A stretch of 20,642 nucleotides of DNA from contig CALUJT010000008.1 of assembly GCA_944321005.1 (NCBI GenBank), positions 1 to 20,642 on the forward strand, in the 5' to 3' direction. Source of the stretch: an uncultured Atopobiaceae bacterium (GTDB taxonomy: Bacteria > Actinomycetota > Coriobacteriia > Coriobacteriales > Atopobiaceae). Shown here one piece after another: positions 7,769 to 15,286 of the stretch. Position numbers and translations under genes: made by a program. Numbering within the stretch: position 1 is the stretch's first letter; each line of letters begins with the position of its first letter. The notes under the pieces are model-generated. The model saw nothing but the letters and a program-made list of their open reading frames with translations. It ran no database searches and had not been told where the DNA came from.

Positions 7769-8048
7769 AGAGAACCTTTCCATCACGCTGAATCTCCTGA
7801 CGCAGCTCCTGGGAGATCTTATCGTCCAAGTTGACGATGTCCAGCCGAAGCAACGACCAAAGCTCCTCTTGGAGTCGGTCCTCCAAGGCAGGGAAATCAG
7901 GACACCCCTCGATAGCAAGGTCGATGTCACTCTTGGGAGAATTGGTTCCCCGAGCCCTTGAGCCAAACAAGATCACGCGCTGGGCACCAGCCTCACGCGC
8001 GAACTCCGCAATCTGCTGATAGACCTGTTCTATGGGTACAGTTCCCAT
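7752..8048 (-). CDS. MntA-like minimal nucleotidyltransferase
   Basis: A 98-residue protein of the minimal nucleotidyltransferase family (HI0073/MNT). The active site is GSRARGTNSPKSDIDL (29-44), with catalytic Asp41 and Asp43 and a likely third acidic residue at Asp70 in RLDIVNL. AGGAGG lies 6 nt before the ATG. It overlaps the start of the HEPN partner by 17 nt, so translation is probably coupled, with the putative antitoxin made first. In this family the enzyme transfers AMP from ATP to its HEPN partner. It is not a resistance-type aminoglycoside nucleotidyltransferase, being far too short. Confidence 0.88.
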   Translation of the reverse strand: MGTVPIEQVYQQIAEFAREAGAQRVILFGSRARGTNSPKSDIDLAIEGCPDFPALEDRLQEELWSLLRLDIVNLDDKISQELRQEIQRDGKVLYEEVR

Positions 8049-8270
8049 GGCGAACCTCCTTTCTCCATCATAGGGGATAAGCGTCCCGTGCTATCTGCAG
8101 CCCACACTTTGTCGCAATGGACGATGTGATTTGCAAAGTAGTCGAATAGATGGCCTTTTCCGGCAACGCACCCCTAATCGCAAACCCGCAGATAGAGTTG
8201 AACGTATTGGTTCTCCTACCTGCCGATTTTGAACAATCTAGTTGTACTTGAGGGTTATTCAGGGTGGCAG

Positions 8271-8372
8271 ATGAGCAGCTTTGTTGATACCAACCAAATC
8301 TTCGACCACTTTGCACAATACAACCTAGCTATGGTTGATGCCACTCGAATACGTCGACGTAACTACGTATAA
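8271..8372 (+). CDS. Possible small protein, 33 aa, unknown
   Basis: ATG at 8271 with AGGG 6 nt upstream, ending at TAA 8372. The peptide starts MSSFVDTNQIFDHFAQYNL and ends in a basic RIRRRNYV. The frame stays open upstream to 8202 without another obvious start, so it may instead be the tail of a lost gene. Its end overlaps the -10 box of the next gene. No family recognised; chance remains likely. Confidence 0.2.
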   Translation: MSSFVDTNQIFDHFAQYNLAMVDATRIRRRNYV

Positions 8373-8373
8373 T
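8350..8373 (+). promoter_or_regulatory. Probable promoter (TATAAT) with adjacent palindrome for the HTH gene
   Basis: A perfect -10 hexamer TATAAT at 8368-8373, about 57 nt before the ATG at 8431. No good -35 is seen at 16-18 bp, which suggests activation or a weak core. A perfect 12-bp palindrome TACGTCGACGTA (8350-8361) lies in the spacer, and a further TACGTA overlaps the -10. This is a good place for an operator, possibly for the HTH protein itself. Confidence 0.5.
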
Positions 8374-8430
8374 TGCCGTAGTCGCATCGAACACGTGCCG
8401 TCTATGGCAGCAATCTCGTCTGGAGCAGGT

Positions 8431-8943
8431 ATGGCAGTAACCAAGAGGGAAGTGGCAGATCAGCTTGGCGTGGCCAAGCAGACGGTCGTGAACTACATCG
8501 ACAGGCTCGGTCTTGCGCCCGAGCACGTGAAGCGCGTGGGCAAGACGGACGTGCTGGACGACTTTGCCGTCTCCGCTCTGGCGGACGCCCTGGGCAAGAA
8601 CATTCCCGCACGGACCGCCACGCCCTCCACTACTACCCTTGAGGACTCCGTCCCCACCGTGTCCCCCGACGCACGGGACACCGTCATCGCCGCCCTCAAC
8701 GGGCGCATCGCTGACCTCAAGGAGCAGAACGACCGGCTCGTCTCCGAGCTCGCCGAGCTTCGTGCCTCGCGCGAGCGAGAGCTCGGCGAGCTCCGTGACC
8801 AGCTTGCTGCCGCCAACGACCGGGCCGCACGGCTCGCGGATCGCGTGGCCGGCATAGCCGAGCGTCAGCAGGCGATATCCGCCCTGCCGTGGTGGAAGCG
8901 CAGCGTCTTTGCGACCAAGCTACTGGGTCCTGGTTCCGAATAG
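8431..8943 (+). CDS. Helix-turn-helix protein with C-terminal coiled coil (DUF536-like)
   Basis: A 170-residue protein. The start is placed at MAVTKREVADQLGV because GGAG lies 5 nt before this ATG; an in-frame ATG at 8335 would precede the -10 box and is rejected. Residues 1-25 form a MerR-like helix-turn-helix (KREVADQLGVAKQTVVNYID), followed by a short basic wing. A Pro/Thr-rich linker covers about 55-80. Residues 85-150 are a long charged coiled coil (heptads in LKEQNDRLVSELAELRASRE). The end, ALPWWKRSVFATKLLG, has the Trp-Lys-Arg pattern typical of these proteins. Its layout matches plasmid- and chromosome-borne DUF536/replication-associated HTH proteins of Gram-positives; family assignment is tentative. 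Function may be DNA binding and autoregulation. Confidence 0.75.
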   Translation: MAVTKREVADQLGVAKQTVVNYIDRLGLAPEHVKRVGKTDVLDDFAVSALADALGKNIPARTATPSTTTLEDSVPTVSPDARDTVIAALNGRIADLKEQNDRLVSELAELRASRERELGELRDQLAAANDRAARLADRVAGIAERQQAISALPWWKRSVFATKLLGPGSE

Positions 8944-9265
8944 TTTGGATTTTGTCGGTATCTACCTGTGCTTATTCGTTAGGCGAACATCGCACAAACC
9001 GAATACTCATCAAACAAAGCAGCGGGGCCGGCCCTCTTTGGGTCGGGCCCGCTCGGCATAGTAGAGAGGTCTTGGGAGCTCCCGGACGGTCCGGAACCGA
9101 AAAGCGTCCGGGAGGACCCAAAACAAGTGGGGGAGCCATCGGTCTTGGGCGCGGCCGGACAAAATGACCCCACAGAACGTCCGCAGACGCCCAAAAGCGA
9201 GACCGCTCGACCCAATGTCCAGACCAGAGAAGACCCCTACTCAGACGGGCTCTCAGGGCCTCAGG
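8944..9265. other. Structured intergenic region with three hairpins between the HTH gene and purD
   Basis: About 320 bp with no convincing protein gene. Three inverted repeats follow one another: 9022-9052 (12-bp GC-rich arms, two imperfect pairs), 9072-9121 (17-bp arms with two mismatches, 16-nt loop) and 9141-9204 (TTGGGCG/CGCCCAA with inner CGGAC/GTCCG and outer GGTC/GACC). The motif GACCCAA recurs. On the minus strand the first hairpin is followed by TGCTTTGTTTG, so it may end purD transcription. Confidence 0.6.
9022..9052 (-). terminator. Possible terminator of the purA-degV-purD unit
   Basis: Arms 9022-9033 and 9041-9052 pair with one mismatch and one G-U. On the minus strand the stem is followed by TGCTTTGTTTGATG, a weak U-rich tail. 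It lies 214 nt past the purD stop, so the transcript would have a long structured tail. Confidence 0.4.
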
Positions 9266-10549
9266 CTACTTCACGGCTCGCAGGCCAATATCCGTGCGGA
9301 ACGTCTTGCCCTCGAAGTCGATGAGCTCACAGGCGGCGTAGGCGAGGGCGCGCGCCTCCTCGAAGGTGGGCGCCACAGCCGTGACGTCGAGCACGCGGCC
9401 GCCGGCCGTGACGAGCTCGCCGTCGCGCACGGCGGTTCCGGCATGATAGACGGTCACGCCGTCCATCTCCTCGGCCCTCTCGATGCCGGTGATGACCTTG
9501 CCCTTCTCGTAGCTGCCGGGATAGCCCGCGGAGGTGAGGACCACGGAGACCGCCCAGTCGTCGTCCCAGGCGACCATGTCCTGCGCAAGGGTGCCATTGT
9601 CGCAGGCCAGGAACACGTCCACGAGGTCGGCCTTCATGCGGGGCAGGACGACCTGAGTCTCGGGGTCGCCAAAGCGGGCGTTGAACTCAAGGACCTTGGG
9701 GCCCTCGGGGGTGAGCATGAAGCCGCCGTAGAGGCAGCCGGAGTAGGTGATGCCCTCGGACGCGAGCTCGGCCACCACGCGCTCCTCGACGTCCACCATG
9801 GCCGCCAGCTCGTCGGCGGAGACGAGGTGCTCGGGGACGGGGGAGTAGACGCCCATGCCGCCCGTGTTGGGTCCCTTGTCTCCGTCCAGGGCGCGCTTGT
9901 GGTCCTGGGCGGTGGCGAGCGGCACCACGGTCTTGCCGTCCGTGAGCGCCAGAAGCGAGCACTCGGGCCCCTCGAGGGTCTCCTCCACCACCACGGTGGC
10001 GCCGGCCTCGCCAAAGGCGCCGGAGAAGCACTCGTGCACGCCCTCGAGCGCCTCGTCGAGGGTCTTGGCAACGATCACGCCCTTGCCGGCCGCCAGGCCG
10101 TCCGCCTTGATCACGATGGGCGCGCCGACCTGACGCACGTAGGCCTCGCAGGTCTCCTCGTCCGTGAAGCTGCGGTAGGCCGCGGTGGGAACGCCCGCGC
10201 GAGCCATGACCTGCTTGGCGAACTTCTTGGAGCCCTCCATCTGGGCGGCATCGCCGTTGGGGCCGAAGCAGGGGATGCCGGCGGAGCGCACGGCGTCCGC
10301 CACACCCGCCACGAGCGGGGCCTCCGGGCCAATCACCACGAGCCCGATGCCGTGCTCGCGCGCCCAGTCCGCCACGGCAACGGGGGACTCGGCGTCGAGC
10401 TCGACGGGCTCGGCCATGGCGTTCATGCCGCCGTTGCCGGGTGCGACGTAGAGCTTGCCCGCGCGCGGGGACTCGGCGAGCTTGACGAGAAGCGCGTGCT
10501 CGCGGCCTCCGGAGCCAAGAAGCAGGATGTCGACCTTGGTGTTGCTCAT
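9266..10549 (-). CDS. purD: Phosphoribosylamine--glycine ligase (GAR synthetase)
   Basis: A 427-residue cytoplasmic enzyme of purine synthesis that joins glycine to 5-phosphoribosylamine using ATP. Visible motifs are GSGGREHAL (12-20), GPEAPLVAG (74-82), the ATP-grasp loop [11 protein letters not shown] (148-158), the signature [14 protein letters not shown] (224-237) and the metal-binding [13 protein letters not shown] (287-299). Length is normal for the family and it stands alone, not fused to purM or purN. AGGAGG lies 9 nt before the ATG. It follows the DegV-like gene by about 50 bp and belongs to the same likely transcript as purA, joining early and late purine genes. Confidence 0.97.
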   Translation of the reverse strand: MSNTKVDILLLGSGGREHALLVKLAESPRAGKLYVAPGNGGMNAMAEPVELDAESPVAVADWAREHGIGLVVIGPEAPLVAGVADAVRSAGIPCFGPNGDAAQMEGSKKFAKQVMARAGVPTAAYRSFTDEETCEAYVRQVGAPIVIKADGLAAGKGVIVAKTLDEALEGVHECFSGAFGEAGATVVVEETLEGPECSLLALTDGKTVVPLATAQDHKRALDGDKGPNTGGMGVYSPVPEHLVSADELAAMVDVEERVVAELASEGITYSGCLYGGFMLTPEGPKVLEFNARFGDPETQVVLPRMKADLVDVFLACDNGTLAQDMVAWDDDWAVSVVLTSAGYPGSYEKGKVITGIERAEEMDGVTVYHAGTAVRDGELVTAGGRVLDVTAVAPTFEEARALAYAACELIDFEGKTFRTDIGLRAVK

Positions 10550-10601
10550 GATGAACTACCTCCTCTGGGGACGGCCGGGACGGGGGCGCCCGGTCGACTT
10601 C

Positions 10602-11501
10602 TCATGACGTTGCGAGCGAGGCGCGAGGGTCAACGGGCAGCCCGTCCTTCTCGCCCTCGCCGTTCTTGCCTTCCTTCCAGTAGTCGCGCGCGGGGACGAG
10701 GGCCACGCCCACGGCACCGGTGCCGAGGACCTCCTCCACGGGCGGGGTGGCGCGGAGCGTGCCCAGGCTGGTGGCCTCGAACTCGTTGGTGTCCAGCGGC
10801 TTCTGGAGGGCGCGCAGGGAGGCCCTGTCGCCCGTCTCCACGCAGGCGTAGACGAGGGGCCCCTCGCCGGCGGAGACGCTGCTCATGGCGTGCGCGAGGC
10901 GCCCCGTGAGGTCCGCCAGGTCGCCCGAGCGCGCGAGCTGGGTGACCTCCCCGCCGGAGACGAGGAAGAGGCCCCGCTCGCCGGAGATGCGCATGCGCAG
11001 CGTGGACGTGGCGCGGCCTATGAGGCCAACGTGCCCGCGGCGGCCCCTCCTGCGCCCAAAGCGCGAGGACGAGGCGGGGATCACGAGCAGGCGCACGCGG
11101 CTCGCGAGCTCCTCGGCGGACGTCACGGCGTCCTCGAAGGAGCAGCCGTCGGCCCAGTGGCAGGCCAGCCTAAAGAGGACCATGCCCGTGGCCGCGGAGA
11201 CCGAGCCGGAGTCCACCACCCGCACGTCCGCGACGTCGGAGACGGCAGCGGCCGCCTCGCGGGCGCAGAGGACCTCGGGCGAGAAGGACGCGCAGGAGTG
11301 CACGGACACGATGTTGCGCTGGCCCCTCGCCGCGATCCCGCGGTACGCGTCCACGAACTCCCGCGTCAGCTCGTCCGCGGAGAGCGGGGTGCCCAGCGTC
11401 TGCGCGACGGCGCCCACGAGCGTGGCCTGCGTGCGCTCGATGTAGAGCGGCGGCAGGTCGCACCCGCGGTCGCACACGATGGCGAAGTCACGGTCGAGCA
11501 C
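10602..11501 (-). CDS. DegV family protein, divergent
   Basis: A 299-residue protein with the start placed at GTG 11501 (VLDRDFAIVCDRGCDLPP), 17 nt after the purA stop; the longer open frame upstream only shadows purA. DegV proteins bind fatty acids and, in Gram-positives, can work with fatty acid kinase. Family marks seen are the N-terminal IVCDRGCDLP, VSVHSCASFSPEV in place of the usual T-S-x-x-S loop, VVDSGSVSAATGM and the late GTGAVGVALVP. The segment normally carrying GGR and GK..KP is instead basic (RFGRRRGRRGHVGLIGRATSTL), so lipid binding cannot be assumed. The C-terminal ~25 residues are a charged tail. Position between purA and purD suggests shared expression, not a known purine role. 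Confidence 0.75.
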   Translation of the reverse strand: MLDRDFAIVCDRGCDLPPLYIERTQATLVGAVAQTLGTPLSADELTREFVDAYRGIAARGQRNIVSVHSCASFSPEVLCAREAAAAVSDVADVRVVDSGSVSAATGMVLFRLACHWADGCSFEDAVTSAEELASRVRLLVIPASSSRFGRRRGRRGHVGLIGRATSTLRMRISGERGLFLVSGGEVTQLARSGDLADLTGRLAHAMSSVSAGEGPLVYACVETGDRASLRALQKPLDTNEFEATSLGTLRATPPVEEVLGTGAVGVALVPARDYWKEGKNGEGEKDGLPVDPRASLATS

Positions 11502-11518
11502 GTGGCGCCCGTTCGACG

Positions 11519-12799
11519 TTAGTGCCAGTAGCGGTCGATGGTCTGCTCGCGGTCCGGGCCCACCGTGATGATGGACACGCGCACGCCCGCCAGCTGCTCG
11601 AGGAAGTCGATGTAGTCCTTGGCCTCGCGCGGGAGCTGGTAGAAGTTGCGGACGCCGGAGATGTCGCAGTTCCAGCCGGGCAGGGTCTCGTAGACCGGCT
11701 TGGCGTGGTAGAAGACGCTCTGGTGCTCGGGCACGGTGTGGTACTCCACGCCGTCGCACTCGTAGGCCACGCAGACCTTGATCTCGTCGAGGCAGCCCAG
11801 GACGTCGAGCTTGGTGATGGCAAGGTCCGTGAGGCCGTTGACGCGGGCGGCGTAGTTGACCACCACGGCGTCATACCAGCCGCAGCGGCGCTTGCGCCCG
11901 GTGGTCACGCCGTACTCGTGGCCCACCTCGCCGAGCTTGTCGCCGATCTCGTCGAAGAGCTCGGTGGGGAAGGGGCCGGAGCCCACGCGCGTGAGGTAGG
12001 CCTTGGCCACGCCGAGGACGCGGTCGATGTTGGTGGGGCCCACGCCCGAGCCGGTGACGGCGCCGCCGGCGGTGCAGTTGGAGCTGGTCACGAAGGGGTA
12101 GGTGCCGTGGTCGATGTCGAGCATCGTGGCCTGGGCGCCCTCGAAGAGCACGCTCCTGCCGGACTCGATCTGCTCGTTGAGGAAGAGCGAGCTCTCCACG
12201 ATGTACGGGCGGATGCGGCTCGCGTACGGGAGATAGGTCTCGCAGATCTGCTCGACGGTGTAGGCGGGCAGCTCGTAGACCTTCTCGAGGATGGGGTTGG
12301 TGTAGGCGAGCGCGCTCTCGAGCTTCTCGCGGAAGATCTTCTCGTCCAGCATATCCTGGATGCGCAGGCCCGTGCGGTTCATCTTGTCCATGTAGCAGGG
12401 GCCGACGCCGCGCTTGGTGGTGCCGATGAGGTTCTTGCCGAGCTTCTTCTCGTGCGCGCCGTCGAGGTCCTTGTGGTAGGGCATGACGATGTGCGCGTTG
12501 CCGGAGATCTTGAGGCGGTCTGCGGAGATGCCCTGCTCGGCGAGCATGTCGATCTCCTGGAGGAGGATCTCCGGGTCCACGATGCAGCCGTTGCCGATCA
12601 CGGGGTAGGTACCCTCGTACATGACGCCGGAGGGAACCTGGTGAAGCGCGAGCTTCTTGCCGTTGGCGATGACGGTGTGGCCGGCGTTGGCGCCGCCCGC
12701 GTAGCGGCAGACCACGTCGAAGTCGCCGGAGATGAGGTCGGTGACCTTACCCTTGCCCTCGTCGCCCCACTGAGTACCCACGAGCACTGATGCCGACAT
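11519..12799 (-). CDS. purA: Adenylosuccinate synthetase
   Basis: A 426-residue GTP-dependent ligase converting IMP and aspartate to adenylosuccinate, the first committed step to AMP. The start is MSASVLVGTQWGDEGKGK, with GAGGG 6-7 nt upstream; a further ATG 51 nt upstream is rejected because it lacks a ribosome site and adds residues unlike the family. The phosphate loop GDEGKGK is at 12-18 and AGHTV follows. GVGPCYMDKMNRTGLRI, TTGRKRRCGWYDAVV and KLDVLGCLDEIKV are all present, so the enzyme looks intact. A TATAAT lies about 37 nt before the start. DegV-like and purD genes follow on the same strand. Confidence 0.97.
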   Translation of the reverse strand: MSASVLVGTQWGDEGKGKVTDLISGDFDVVCRYAGGANAGHTVIANGKKLALHQVPSGVMYEGTYPVIGNGCIVDPEILLQEIDMLAEQGISADRLKISGNAHIVMPYHKDLDGAHEKKLGKNLIGTTKRGVGPCYMDKMNRTGLRIQDMLDEKIFREKLESALAYTNPILEKVYELPAYTVEQICETYLPYASRIRPYIVESSLFLNEQIESGRSVLFEGAQATMLDIDHGTYPFVTSSNCTAGGAVTGSGVGPTNIDRVLGVAKAYLTRVGSGPFPTELFDEIGDKLGEVGHEYGVTTGRKRRCGWYDAVVVNYAARVNGLTDLAITKLDVLGCLDEIKVCVAYECDGVEYHTVPEHQSVFYHAKPVYETLPGWNCDISGVRNFYQLPREAKDYIDFLEQLAGVRVSIITVGPDREQTIDRYWH

Positions 12800-12835
12800 G
12801 TAAGTCCCTCTCGTCGAGTTTCGCATACAGAGTTC

Positions 12836-12841
12836 ATTATA
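12836..12841 (-). promoter_or_regulatory. -10 box of the purA promoter
   Basis: A perfect TATAAT on the minus strand, about 37 nt before the purA ATG and just after the end of dnaB. No consensus -35 is visible 16-18 bp upstream, where the sequence is GC-rich. No PurR box or riboswitch fold was recognised in the short leader. Confidence 0.55.
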
Positions 12842-12874
12842 CGGCAACACGCGCCCCGTGCAGCCTCATCAGGG

Positions 12875-12898
12875 GCCCGTCAGCCCGTCATCCCGTCA
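12875..12898 (-). repeat. Three tandem TGACGGG octamers at the dnaB stop
   Basis: On the minus strand the dnaB stop TGA begins TGACGGGA, TGACGGGC, TGACGGGC in tandem. Because the unit is eight bases long, the three TGA triplets fall in all three reading frames. Confidence 0.8.
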
Positions 12899-14284
12899 GT
12901 CGTGGAAGGTGTCCACCTCGACGAACTTGGTCGAGCCGGGGAGGAAGGTGAGCGGGATGTCCGCCAGGGCGCCCGAGCGGTTCTTGGCGATGATGAACGT
13001 GGTCTCGTTCATGTCCGGGCGGTCGTCGCGCGCGGCCTCATCCTCGTTCATGGAGCGGTCCAGCAGCGCCACGATGTCCGCGTCCTGCTCGATGGAGCCG
13101 GACTCGCGCAGGTCGGAGAGCTGCGGGCGCTTGCCCGTGCGGTTCTCGACGGTACGGTTGAGCTGCGAGAGCGCCACGACCGGGACCTCCAGGTCCTTGG
13201 CCATGATCTTGATGCCGCGGCTCATCTCGGAGACCTCGGTGGCGCGGCTGTCCGCGCGGTGCCCGCCCGAGGGCGGGGAGATGAGCTGCAGGTAGTCGAT
13301 GATCACGAGGCCGAGCTTCTTGCCGCGCAGGATGCGCCGCGCCTTGGCGCGGATCTCGGTCACGGTGGTGCCAGGGGTGTCGTCGATCATGATGTCCAGC
13401 TGGGAGAGGTCGTTGGTGGCCTGGAGGATCTGCGGCCACTGCTCGTTCCTGATGCGCGCGGAGCGGATCTCCTGCAGGCCCACGCGAGCGTTGGCGGCCA
13501 GGAGGCGCTGGGCGATCTCCACCTTGGACATCTCGAGCGAGAACATGGCCACGCTCGCGCCGTTGAAGGCCGCGTTGGTCATGAGGTTGAGGGCGAAGGA
13601 CGTCTTTCCCACGCCCGGGCGGGCGCCGATGACCACCATCTGGCCGGGACGCAGGCCCAGGAGGCACTCGTCGATCCTGGGGAAGCCGGTCATGACCCCC
13701 AGCGGCCCCTCGTGGTTGGCGGCGTTCTGTCCGAGCTCCTCGTAGAGGTCTGCCATGATCTCCTCGAGGGACTGCTCGTTCTTGTGGACGTCGCGGTTGG
13801 TGACGTCCAGGAGCATGCGCTCGGCGCGGTCCACGACCTCCTTGGTGTCCTCAGGGGCGTCGTAGGCGAGGGCCGTGATCTGCGCGGAGGCGCTGATCAT
13901 CTTGCGCAGGGTGGTGTCTCGGTGGAGCATCTCCACGTGGCGGCGCCAGCCCACCAGCGCAAGTGAGTTGTTTCCCAGCCCCAGGAGGAAGCTGCGGCCG
14001 CCCACGCGCTCGAGCTCGCCCGTGGACTTGAGGTAGTCCGCCAGGGAGATGGTGTCGATGGGCATGTTCTTGTCGAACATCTCGCGCATGGCCACGTAAA
14101 CCGTGCGGTTGGAGGGGAAGTAGAAGTCGTCCGGCTCGAGCTCGATGAGGCACTCCTGGAGGGCCTCGGAGGAGACCATCATCGCAGAGAGGACGGAGGC
14201 CTCGGCCTCGGGGTCCTGCGGCATGACGGCGTTCTCGTTGGCCGTCATCCTCGTGGGGTTAACGTCGTAGCTGCTCTGTGGCAC
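12896..14284 (-). CDS. dnaB: Replicative DNA helicase
   Basis: A 462-residue hexameric helicase that unwinds DNA at the fork. The start is placed at GTG 14284 (VPQSSYDVNPTRM) with AAGGAG close upstream; the longer open frame would add 40 Pro/Ala-rich residues unlike the family. The N-terminal primase-interacting domain begins near MPQDPEAEASVLSAMM. The RecA-like domain has Walker A GARPGVGKTS (220-229), MFSLEMSK, Walker B LVIIDYLQL (Asp330), VVALSQLNR and DLRESGSIEQDAD. No intein is present. It lies downstream of rplI in a common bacterial order but is separated from it by a strong terminator and ~350 bp, so it probably has its own promoter. Confidence 0.97.
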   Translation of the reverse strand: MPQSSYDVNPTRMTANENAVMPQDPEAEASVLSAMMVSSEALQECLIELEPDDFYFPSNRTVYVAMREMFDKNMPIDTISLADYLKSTGELERVGGRSFLLGLGNNSLALVGWRRHVEMLHRDTTLRKMISASAQITALAYDAPEDTKEVVDRAERMLLDVTNRDVHKNEQSLEEIMADLYEELGQNAANHEGPLGVMTGFPRIDECLLGLRPGQMVVIGARPGVGKTSFALNLMTNAAFNGASVAMFSLEMSKVEIAQRLLAANARVGLQEIRSARIRNEQWPQILQATNDLSQLDIMIDDTPGTTVTEIRAKARRILRGKKLGLVIIDYLQLISPPSGGHRADSRATEVSEMSRGIKIMAKDLEVPVVALSQLNRTVENRTGKRPQLSDLRESGSIEQDADIVALLDRSMNEDEAARDDRPDMNETTFIIAKNRSGALADIPLTFLPGSTKFVEVDTFHD

Positions 14285-14637
14285 GGTCTCTCCTTGCACG
14301 GTTTCCGGTGGGGCAATTATCGCACGCGGCGGCGGCGCGGGGGCCGGAAACGAGGGGGCGAGAAGGACGGTGGAGGCCCTGTGAGCGTGTCCCCGAGTTG
14401 TCAAGGGGCTATTTTGGGACCGTTGCCTTTATTTGGCCCGTGTTAAGAATAGACACCTCCTGAGCGGGGATTTCTTCCTTTTCTACGTTTTCAACAAGTT
14501 TTTCTTCTGCGGAAACGTCGGGTTTTCAACATCGGCGAACGGTTCGAAAACGACCCAAACACACGTGCGAGACAGGGCCTGGAATCTGATACCAGTTACA
14601 AAACCGCAGGTAGACGGCCTAGTTTGAATCTCTATAG
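14285..14637. other. AT-rich dnaB upstream region
   Basis: 353 bp without a gene, between the rplI terminator and dnaB. It carries T-rich runs and two copies of TTTTCAACA 35 bp apart (14488-14496 and 14523-14531), plus GTTCGAAAAC nearby. The promoter of dnaB must be here, but no confident -35/-10 pair was found on the minus strand. Confidence 0.5.
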
Positions 14638-14677
14638 AAAAAGGTGCCCCAAACGAGTCCTTCTCGTTCGGGGCACC
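14638..14677 (-). terminator. Rho-independent terminator of the rpsF-rplI operon
   Basis: A 15-bp stem (GGTGCCCC.AACGAG with CTCGTT.GGGGCACC, one mismatch), 5-nt loop and a run of five U on the minus strand. It lies 66 nt after the rplI stop. Confidence 0.9.
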
Positions 14678-14743
14678 TCATTACGCTTCTCTGACCTGCG
14701 GTTATTGTAGAAACCCCCAGTTCAGGGACAGGCGCGTTGAAAA

Positions 14744-15271
14744 CTACTCGGCGACCTCGGCGGTCTCCTCGGCCACGACCTCGGCCTCAGCCTCGGGCTC
14801 GGCAGCCTCCTCGACGGCGGTCTCCTCGGTGACGCCAACGAGGACGTTGACGATGGCCGTGATCTCGCGGTAGAGGTTGACCTCGACGGCGTGCTTGCCG
14901 GAGGTCTTGATGTTGTTGCCGCGGCCGACGCGCTTGCGGTCGACCTCGATGCCGAGCTGGGCCTTGACGGCGTCGGCGATCTGGGCGGGGGTGACGGAGC
15001 CGAAGAGCTGGCCCTCCTCGCCGATCTTGGCGTCGACGGTCACGGACTTGCCGTCGAGAGCGGCCTTGGTGGCCTCGGCGGCGGCGATGCGCTCGGCCTC
15101 GCGCTTCTCGATGTTGTGACGACGCTCCTCGAGCTGCTTGATGTTGCCCGGGGTGGCGGGCTGGGCGATCTTGTTGGGGAACAGGTAGTTCTCCGCGAAG
15201 CCCTGGGCGACGTCTACGATGTCGCCCTCGCCGCCCTTGCCCCGAAGCTCACCCAAGAGGATGACTTTCAT
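14744..15271 (-). CDS. rplI: 50S ribosomal protein bL9
   Basis: A 175-residue ribosomal protein. The N-terminal domain MKVILLGELRGKGGEGDIVDVAQGFAENYL binds 23S rRNA; a long connecting helix follows (about 45-75, KQLEERRHNIEKREAERI), then the C-terminal domain (LFGSVTPAQIADAV to VNLYREITAIVNVLV). The final ~25 residues are an Ala/Glu tail beyond the usual ~150-residue end. Such acidic tails are not conserved and their role is unknown. AAGGAG lies 6 nt before the ATG. It is last in the operon with rpsF, ssb, rpsR and the DUF2232 gene. Confidence 0.96.
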   Translation of the reverse strand: MKVILLGELRGKGGEGDIVDVAQGFAENYLFPNKIAQPATPGNIKQLEERRHNIEKREAERIAAAEATKAALDGKSVTVDAKIGEEGQLFGSVTPAQIADAVKAQLGIEVDRKRVGRGNNIKTSGKHAVEVNLYREITAIVNVLVGVTEETAVEEAAEPEAEAEVVAEETAEVAE

Positions 15272-15286
15272 GGGATACTCCTTCGG

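Larger units (their letters stand above)
8049..8430. other. AT-rich divergent region between mntA and the HTH gene
   Basis: 382 bp between two divergent genes, clearly less GC-rich than the housekeeping genes around it. It includes a 33-codon plus-strand ORF (8271-8372), a perfect TATAAT and a 12-bp palindrome near the HTH gene. The rest may be remnant DNA; no transposase or known gene fragment was recognised. The minus-strand promoter of mntA must also lie here. Confidence 0.5.

Noticed and set aside
8068..8316. 82-codon minus-strand ORF before mntA
   Set aside because: No family likeness or good ribosome site; Ser/Thr/Cys-rich random-looking sequence.
8335..8430. Longer N-terminus for the HTH protein from ATG 8335
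   Set aside because: It would start upstream of the TATAAT box and lacks a ribosome site; ATG 8431 has GGAG at good spacing.
8979..9215. 78-codon minus-strand ORF downstream of purD (ends FDEYSVCAMFA)
   Set aside because: Spans the three hairpins, Ser/Pro/Gly-rich, without a convincing ribosome site; more likely structured noncoding DNA.
9164..10909. 581-codon plus-strand ORF over purD
   Set aside because: Antisense to purD and the DegV-like gene; composition typical of GC-rich antisense frames.
11522..12790. 422-codon plus-strand ORF over purA
   Set aside because: Antisense shadow; purA is intact on the minus strand.
12902..13966. 354-codon plus-strand ORF over dnaB
   Set aside because: Antisense shadow of dnaB with no recognisable domain.
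14405..14637. Replication origin upstream of dnaB
   Set aside because: Only two weak DnaA-box-like 9-mers and no dnaA or dnaN nearby.
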